DNA from: an uncultured Prevotellaceae bacterium
GTDB taxonomy: Bacteria; Bacteroidota; Bacteroidia; Bacteroidales; Bacteroidaceae
Assembly (NCBI GenBank): GCA_900318815.1
Contig: ONMA01000002.1
Coordinates: forward strand, 1-64,000
Direction: 5' to 3'
Length of the DNA stretch: 64,000 nt
This document shows positions 58,572 through 64,000 of this stretch, in pieces. The position numbers and the translations under genes are program-made. The notes below the pieces were generated by a model. That model was not told where the DNA came from. It was given only the letters and a program-made list of their open reading frames with translations, and ran no database searches. How positions within the stretch are numbered: position 1 is the stretch's first letter; the number at the start of each line of letters is the position of its first letter.

Positions 58572-60320
58572 ATGCATACAAAACGCTTACTGATAACCTT
58601 ATCGTTTATCATCTTTCATTTGTCAGTTTGTCTGGCACAACAGCTTACGATTACGGTCGACTCCGTTGGGACACTCGCCCGTCAGCTGAACGACAACGTT
58701 AAGAACGCTATCTCTGAACTGAAGATCAGCGGCCCCTTGAACAGCGCCGACATCAAGGTGCTGCAACAGTTTGTCGGTCGTTCGAAAGGCAAGAACAACG
58801 CAGAGATGCTATTGACCGAACTGGATCTTTCGGAAGTCAGGATGCAGGAGTCGAAGGGTATCTACCGCAACATGGCCAATCAGTTGCCCGTCTCGGTCTT
58901 TGCCAACTGCAAGACATTAGAGGTGGTCATCCTGCCCGACAGCCTTGAGGCCATCAGCAAGAGCTGCTTCAGCGGATGCGCCAATCTCCGAGAGATTACC
59001 ATCCCCGAGAGCGTCGCCCTCATCGACGACTATGCCTTCAACGGCTGCAAGGCACTCACGTCTATCAAGTTGCCATCGGGACTCAGAAAGATTGAGAACC
59101 ACGCCTTCGACGGCTGTTCCTCCCTCACCGAGATAGAAGTGCCCAGTCTGGTGGACGTTATCAACAGCCACGCCTTCGCCGATTGCACCAACCTCGAGGA
59201 AATCAGCCTTGACTGCAACATCGACCGCATAGCAAGCTCCGTCTTCGCCCAATGCGAACGGCTCGGCTCCATCAAGCTCCCGGCCACCATCAGCAGTATT
59301 GCCACCGATGCCTTCAACGGCTGCCGCAGCCTCAGCACGGTGACGTTTCCCGAGACCCTTTCCAAGATTGAGCACAGGGCCTTCCTGGACTGTGCATCCC
59401 TTAAAAGTGTGACCATCGACCATGTAGGCACGCTGGGCAACGACGTGTTCAAAGGATGCACCATGCTCAGTAGCGTCAGCCTCGGCGAAGTGGCCAAGAT
59501 GGGCGAAAGCACCTTCGAGAAATGCACCAGCCTGTCGACGGTCGTCATCAGCGGCACGCTCACCGAACTGGACGAGAAGACTTTTTCCGAATGCGTCAGC
59601 CTGACCTCCGTCAGTCTGCCATCGTCCATCAAGACGTTGGGCGACTATGCGTTCTTCAACTGCAAGCTCCTGCCCAAGATAGAGCTGCCGTCGTCGCTGA
59701 CAAAGATAGGCGAGCACGTGTTCCAGAACTGTGGGAACCTACAGAACATACGGGTGCCGAACCTGGTGAAGCAGATAGGCAACGACACCTTCAACGGTTG
59801 CATCAGCCTTGACAGCGTACTCATCAGCGGATTCGTGGAAAAGATAGAGAGCAACCTCTTCCGCTATTGCCACTCGCTGCGCACCGTCACGCTGCCCGTC
59901 TCGGTGAAGAGCATTGGCAGCAACGTCTTCGAGCAATGCTCCCTGTTGCGCGAAATCACGCTCCCCATCTCCGTCACGAGCATTGGCGACAATGCCTTCG
60001 AGAAGTGCGTCAGCCTGACGAGCATCGTCATCCCGCCAGCCTGCACCAACATCGGCAGTTCGGCCTTCCGCGAGTGCAATAGCATCAACCGCGTCGAACT
60101 GCCCTCCTCGCTGAAGAAGGTAGGCGGCAATGCCTTCGCACGCTGCACCTCGCTGGGCGAAGTGGTGTGCAGCTCACCCACCCCATGCAACATCACCAAC
60201 AGCACTTTCAAAGGCACCAACCTGGGCACCTGCAAGCTCATCGTGCCCAAAGGGGCAAAGGACAACTACCGGAACCATAAGGCGTGGGGGAAGTTCGTTG
60301 TCATCGTAGACCAATTTTAA
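58572..60320 (+). CDS. BspA-like leucine-rich repeat secreted protein
   Basis: The 582-residue protein has a signal peptide (MHTKRLLITLSFIIFHLSVC LAQ). Residues about 95-560 are some twenty TpLRR/LRR_5 repeats of 23 residues (pattern SIGDNAFEKCVSLTSIVIP), as in BspA-type surface proteins that bind host proteins or other cells. The last 25 residues have no visible T9SS sorting signal. The gene is preceded by a heptanucleotide repeat. porX follows 12 bp downstream. Confidence 0.92.
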   Translation: MHTKRLLITLSFIIFHLSVCLAQQLTITVDSVGTLARQLNDNVKNAISELKISGPLNSADIKVLQQFVGRSKGKNNAEMLLTELDLSEVRMQESKGIYRNMANQLPVSVFANCKTLEVVILPDSLEAISKSCFSGCANLREITIPESVALIDDYAFNGCKALTSIKLPSGLRKIENHAFDGCSSLTEIEVPSLVDVINSHAFADCTNLEEISLDCNIDRIASSVFAQCERLGSIKLPATISSIATDAFNGCRSLSTVTFPETLSKIEHRAFLDCASLKSVTIDHVGTLGNDVFKGCTMLSSVSLGEVAKMGESTFEKCTSLSTVVISGTLTELDEKTFSECVSLTSVSLPSSIKTLGDYAFFNCKLLPKIELPSSLTKIGEHVFQNCGNLQNIRVPNLVKQIGNDTFNGCISLDSVLISGFVEKIESNLFRYCHSLRTVTLPVSVKSIGSNVFEQCSLLREITLPISVTSIGDNAFEKCVSLTSIVIPPACTNIGSSAFRECNSINRVELPSSLKKVGGNAFARCTSLGEVVCSSPTPCNITNSTFKGTNLGTCKLIVPKGAKDNYRNHKAWGKFVVIVDQF

Positions 60321-60332
60321 ACAAAAGACATT

Positions 60333-61886
60333 ATGACGAACGGACAGCTACTCTGGGTCGACGACGAGATAGAACTGCTACGCGCCCACATCATCTTCCT
60401 CCAGAAAAAAGGCTATGAGGTAACGACGGTTTCCAATGGCACCGATGCCATTGACCTCTGCCGCGAACACTCGTTCGACCTGGTCTTGCTCGACGAGCAG
60501 ATGCCGGGCCTCAGCGGACTGGAGACCTTGCAGCAAATCAAGGAGGTTTCGCCCTCTACCCCCATCGTCATGGTGACCAAGAGCGAAGAGGAAGACATCA
60601 TGGAAGAGGCCATCGGCCAGAAGATTGCCGACTACCTCATCAAGCCCGTCAACCCCAATCAGATCCTGCTCACGCTGAAGAAGAATATACACCGCCGCGA
60701 AATCGAGACCGAGGTCACGCAGACCAAGTATCAGCAGAACTTCTCGCAGATAAGCATGCAAATCATGGACTGCAAGACTTGGCAGGACTGGATTGACCTC
60801 TACAAGCGGCTCGTACACTGGGAGTTGCAGCTCAGCTCCACCGACTCGCAGATGACCGACATGCTGGCCATGCAGAAGGAAGAAGCCAACCTGGGCTTTG
60901 CCAAGTTCGTGAAAAAGAACTACCTGAGCAGCCTCAACCCCGCCGGCGCTGAGGCCCCTATGTTTTCCCACCAACTCTTCAAGCGCAAGGTGTTCCCCTT
61001 GCTCAGCGAAGGCAAGAAGGTGTTCCTCGTCGTCCTGGACAACTTCCGCTACGACCAGTGGCGCATGCTCAGCCAGGAGATTGGCGACCAGTTCGACATG
61101 GACGAAGACCTGTACTTCTCCATCCTGCCCACGGCTACGCAATATGCCCGCAATGCCATCTTCAGCGGTCTCATGCCCGACCAGATAGCCCACATGTTCC
61201 CGGAGCTATGGGTCGACGAGGACGAGGACGAAGGCAAGAACCTGAACGAGGGGCCGCTCATTGCCACGCAGTTAGAGCGATACCGCCGCAAGGTGGATTT
61301 CTCTTACCACAAAGTGAACAACTCGACCGAGGCCGACCACCTGATGCAGCAACTGAACACGCTACAACGCAACCCACTGAACGTCGTGGTGTTCAACTTC
61401 ATCGACATGCTCTCGCATGCCCGCACGGAGAGCCGCATGGTGCGCGAGCTGGCCAACAACGAGTCGGCCTACCGCAGCATCACGCTCTCCTGGTTCCGTC
61501 ACTCGGTCATCGCCGACTTCTTCCGCTGGTTGGCACAGACCGACTACAGCATCATCGTCACCACCGACCACGGCTCCATTCGCTGCACCAAGCCCGTGAA
61601 AATCATTGGCGACCGCAACACCAACACCAACCTGCGATACAAATTAGGCAAGAACCTGAGCTACGACTCCAAGGACCTTTTCGTCATCCGCGACCCCAAA
61701 CAGGCTCAGCTGCCCTCGCCCAACCTGTCGACGAGCTACGTCTTTGCCACAGGCGACTCGTTTTTCGCCTACCCCAACAACTACAACTATTACGTCAGCT
61801 ACTACAAAGACACCTTCCAGCACGGAGGCATTTCCATGGAAGAGATGATTATCCCCTTAGTAACGCTGACACCCAAGAAAAGATAA
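60333..61886 (+). CDS. porX: PorX response regulator with PglZ domain (T9SS regulator)
   Basis: The 517-residue protein has an N-terminal receiver domain: acidic pair near residue 10-11, phosphoacceptor Asp54 (LVLLDEQMPG), Thr82 (VTKS) and Lys104 (LIKPVNP). A helical linker (about 125-215) is followed by a PglZ/alkaline-phosphatase-type domain with VVLDNFRYDQ, LPTATQYARNAIFSG (probable nucleophile Thr) and TTDHGSI. This is the architecture of PorX, the orphan regulator that with PorY controls T9SS genes and has zinc-dependent phosphodiesterase activity. It lies 12 bp after the LRR gene. Confidence 0.94.
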   Translation: MTNGQLLWVDDEIELLRAHIIFLQKKGYEVTTVSNGTDAIDLCREHSFDLVLLDEQMPGLSGLETLQQIKEVSPSTPIVMVTKSEEEDIMEEAIGQKIADYLIKPVNPNQILLTLKKNIHRREIETEVTQTKYQQNFSQISMQIMDCKTWQDWIDLYKRLVHWELQLSSTDSQMTDMLAMQKEEANLGFAKFVKKNYLSSLNPAGAEAPMFSHQLFKRKVFPLLSEGKKVFLVVLDNFRYDQWRMLSQEIGDQFDMDEDLYFSILPTATQYARNAIFSGLMPDQIAHMFPELWVDEDEDEGKNLNEGPLIATQLERYRRKVDFSYHKVNNSTEADHLMQQLNTLQRNPLNVVVFNFIDMLSHARTESRMVRELANNESAYRSITLSWFRHSVIADFFRWLAQTDYSIIVTTDHGSIRCTKPVKIIGDRNTNTNLRYKLGKNLSYDSKDLFVIRDPKQAQLPSPNLSTSYVFATGDSFFAYPNNYNYYVSYYKDTFQHGGISMEEMIIPLVTLTPKKR

Positions 61887-61932
61887 ACAACCCCTTCCGC
61901 TCCCAAAAGGAGGGGATAATAAAGACAAAAAT
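61887..61932. repeat. Degenerate CCTCC repeat between porX and tsaE
   Basis: ACCCCTTCCGCTCCCAAAAGG followed by AGGGGATAATAAAGACAA; the stem is still partly palindromic but mutated relative to the other copies. Confidence 0.55.
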
Positions 61933-62400
61933 ATGGAAATCGTAATCAAGAACTTAGAAAGCATCCACGAAACCGCCCGCGAGTTCATCAACCATATCGG
62001 CAAGCACACGGTCTTCGCCTTCTACGGGAAGATGGGGGCAGGCAAGACCACCCTCATCAAGGCCATCTGCGAGGAGTTGGGGGTAAAGGATGTTATCACC
62101 TCACCCACCTTCGCCATCGTCAACGAATACGAAGTGAAAAAAACAGAAACAGAAGCTCCTCTATCCTCTCTCCCCTCTCCTCTCTCCACTCTCCACTCTT
62201 CCCTCATCTACCACTTCGACTTCTACCGCATCAAGAAGCTGGAAGAGGTCTACGACATGGGCTACGAGGACTACTTCTACAGTGGTGCCCTCTGCTTCAT
62301 CGAGTGGCCTGAACTCATTGAGGAACTCCTACCCGACGATGCCGTGCGCGTCAACATCGACGAACTCCCCGACGGCACCCGCCGCCTCGCTTGGGAGTAA
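61933..62400 (+). CDS. tsaE: tRNA t6A biosynthesis ATPase TsaE with simple-repeat insert
   Basis: The 155-residue P-loop protein drives the TsaBDE cycle for N6-threonylcarbamoyl adenosine in tRNAs. Walker A GKMGAGKTTLIKA (residues 32-44), VITSPTFAIVNEY, YHFDFYRIKKLEEVYDMGYEDYFYSG and CFIEWPELIEELLP are standard. Between NEY (66) and YHFDFYR there are about 23 extra residues (KKTETEAPLSSLPSPLSTL and beyond) that normal TsaE proteins lack. They come from a pyrimidine-rich simple repeat (62137-62205, TCCACTCTCCACTCT). The protein probably still folds as the insert lies in a loop. Confidence 0.93.
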   Translation: MEIVIKNLESIHETAREFINHIGKHTVFAFYGKMGAGKTTLIKAICEELGVKDVITSPTFAIVNEYEVKKTETEAPLSSLPSPLSTLHSSLIYHFDFYRIKKLEEVYDMGYEDYFYSGALCFIEWPELIEELLPDDAVRVNIDELPDGTRRLAWE

Positions 62401-62520
62401 TCGTCTAAGGATTCAGGGATTTTAGGAAGATTCCGCTTCGCGGGCTGAAAAAAAACAAAACAAAACCATTGTTTTTTGCGGTTTTGTTTTGTTTTTTTTC
62501 AGCCCGCGAAGCGGAAATAA
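62401..62520. terminator. Inverted repeat between tsaE and gpmI
   Basis: CCGCTTCGCGGGCTGAAAAA near 62431-62450 and its inverse TTTCAGCCCGCGAAGCGGAA at 62498-62516 form a long stem with A/T-rich loop (AACAAAAC / GTTTTGTT inside). It lies between convergent genes and probably terminates both. Confidence 0.85.
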
Positions 62521-64000
62521 TCAGTCACAGATAAGACATTTGCCCGTCATGTCCTTCGGCTGCTCCAGTCCCATGATGTGCAGGATGCTGGGAGCCACGT
62601 CGGCCAGGCGTCCGTCCTTCACCGTGGCCGAGTTGTTGTTGGTCACGTAGATGAAAGGCACGGGATTCAGCGAGTGAGCCGTGTTGGGCGTGCCGTCGGG
62701 GTTGATGGCATTGTCGGCATTGCCGTGGTCGGCAATGATGATGGCCTCATAGTCATTCTTCTTGGCTGCCTCAATCACCTCGCGCACGCAGTTGTCCACA
62801 GCATGCACGGCCTTGGCGATGGCATTGTAGACACCCGTATGGCCCACCATGTCGCCGTTAGCGAAGTTCACCACGATGAAGTCATACTGCTGAGTGCCGA
62901 TGGCAGCCACCAGCTTGTCCTTCACCTCGTAGGCACTCATCTCGGGCTTCAGGTCGTAGGTAGCCACCTTGGGGCTGGCCACGAGGATGCGGTCCTCATT
63001 GTCGAAGGGAGCCTCGCGTCCGCCATTGAAGAAGAAGGTCACATGGGCATACTTCTCTGTCTCAGCCGTATGCAGCTGCTTCTTTCCCTGGCGCGAGAGA
63101 TATTCGCCCAGCGTGTCCTCGACATTCTCCTTGGGGAAGAGGATATGTACGCCCGTGAACTTGGCATCGTAGGGTGTCATGCAGTAGTACTGCAGGCCGG
63201 GGATGGTCGCCATTCCCTGCTCGGGCATATCCTCCTGCGTCAGCGCGATGGTCAGCTCCTTGGCACGGTCGTTGCGGAAGTTGATGAAGATGACCACGTC
63301 GCCCTCCTCAATGCAGCCGTTTACCGTAGCGTTGTGGATAGGCTTGATAAACTCGTCGGTCACACCCTCTTCGTAGCTTTCCTGCATGGCCTGCACCATG
63401 TCGGTGGCCTGCTTGCCCTCGCCTTTCACAATCAGGTCGTAGCCCTCCTTCACGCGCTCCCAGCGCTTGTCGCGGTCCATGGCGTAGAAGCGGCCCACGA
63501 TAGAGGCAATGGCAGCGTCGTTGGCGGCACATACCTCCGTGACCTGCTCAATGAAGCCCTTTCCGCTGTGCGGGTCGGTGTCGCGACCGTCCATGAAGCA
63601 ATGTACGAACGTCTGGTTCTTCAGCCCGTAGTGCTTGCCCACCTCTATCAGCTTGAACAGGTGGTCCAGGCTGGAGTGTACGCCGCCGTCGCTGCACAAG
63701 CCCATTAGGTGCAGTTTCTTGCCTTTCTCCTTGGCGTAGGTGTAGGCTGCCTTCACCTGCGGGTTCTCCACAATCGATCCATCCTTGCAGGCACGATTAA
63801 TCTTCACCAGGTCCTGATAGACGATGCGGCCGGCACCGATATTCAGATGTCCCACTTCCGAATTACCCATCTGTCCGTCGGGTAGGCCCACGTCCTCGCC
63901 GCTGGCCTGCAGCTGCGAGTGAGCCGATACGGCTGTCAGGTAGTCGAGATAAGGTGTAGGCGTATTGAAAATCACGTCGCCTCGTCCGTGCTGTCCGATT
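62521..64000 (-). CDS. gpmI: 2,3-bisphosphoglycerate-independent phosphoglycerate mutase, 5' end cut by window
   Basis: This Mn-dependent enzyme interconverts 3- and 2-phosphoglycerate in glycolysis. The frame is open to the window edge ([20 protein letters not shown]), so the first 20 or so residues with the DGWG metal motif are outside. Visible: [107 protein letters not shown] and [12 protein letters not shown] (metal ligands). Opposite in orientation to tsaE, with a shared terminator. Confidence 0.95.
   Translation of the reverse strand, partial: IGQHGRGDVIFNTPTPYLDYLTAVSAHSQLQASGEDVGLPDGQMGNSEVGHLNIGAGRIVYQDLVKINRACKDGSIVENPQVKAAYTYAKEKGKKLHLMGLCSDGGVHSSLDHLFKLIEVGKHYGLKNQTFVHCFMDGRDTDPHSGKGFIEQVTEVCAANDAAIASIVGRFYAMDRDKRWERVKEGYDLIVKGEGKQATDMVQAMQESYEEGVTDEFIKPIHNATVNGCIEEGDVVIFINFRNDRAKELTIALTQEDMPEQGMATIPGLQYYCMTPYDAKFTGVHILFPKENVEDTLGEYLSRQGKKQLHTAETEKYAHVTFFFNGGREAPFDNEDRILVASPKVATYDLKPEMSAYEVKDKLVAAIGTQQYDFIVVNFANGDMVGHTGVYNAIAKAVHAVDNCVREVIEAAKKNDYEAIIIADHGNADNAINPDGTPNTAHSLNPVPFIYVTNNNSATVKDGRLADVAPSILHIMGLEQPKDMTGKCLICD

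Noticed and set aside
62578..63708. 376-residue plus-strand frame opposite gpmI
   Set aside because: Antisense shadow; gpmI motifs are unambiguous on the other strand.

Overview
The window is a chromosomal segment of a Bacteroidales bacterium, most likely Prevotella or a close relative. The evidence is Bacteroidetes promoters (TTTG about 20 bp upstream of TAnnTTTG), lipoproteins with Bacteroidetes lipoboxes, TonB-dependent receptor and BACON-domain proteins, Por/T9SS components, and several families of intergenic palindromic repeats. Genes are mostly GC-rich. The stretch around 17.4-20.4 kb is visibly AT-richer.

Layout. 0-11 kb: tail of an Rpn-like nuclease gene, aroA with a translationally coupled small Cys-rich membrane protein, a PorW/SprE-like T9SS lipoprotein, a chimeric DUF4421/PI-PLC-tail protein, a phytase-like protein, class II aldolase, a DUF4831 protein and the bifunctional NAD(P)HX repair enzyme. 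11-29 kb: a tyrosine recombinase and then a mirror-image surface-protein locus. The left arm (minus strand) encodes a collagen-like lipoprotein, a small lipoprotein and an OmpA-family protein. The right arm (plus strand) encodes a coiled-coil lipoprotein, a small lipoprotein, a T9SS-type secreted protein and a paralogous OmpA protein. The two arms start inside near-identical inverted repeats that bracket a 2.8-kb segment carrying an AAA ATPase and an unknown partner. A consensus outward promoter lies inside this segment on the left side only, so the segment looks like a promoter-carrying invertible switch between two surface stalk types. 29-42 kb: hpt, adk, obg, a TonB-dependent receptor with a BACON/OB-fold lipoprotein, a Fic protein, a 2-hydroxyacid dehydrogenase, a DUF234-type ATPase, tRNA-Pro(GGG) and an orphan GH43_C2-like module. 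42-52 kb, mostly minus strand: Bax inhibitor-1 protein, a repeat-rich relic region, a sugar/acyl-transfer group (FemAB-like, FdtA-like, acyltransferase), purT, a DUF559 endonuclease gene bracketed by inverted CCTCC palindromic repeats, rmlB, a tiny membrane protein, a phosphodiesterase, a cytidylate kinase-like protein and a MATE transporter. 52-64 kb: a subtilase, xseA-xseB, ilvE, a DUF975 protein, trmB, a BspA-like LRR protein, porX, tsaE and gpmI (cut by the window end).

The most interesting points are (1) the 12.4-29.0 kb mirror locus with its candidate invertible 2.8-kb core and nearby recombinase, and (2) the DUF559 gene embedded in a family of hairpin repeats that also occur without the gene elsewhere in the window, which suggests a miniature mobile element with an endonuclease-bearing version.
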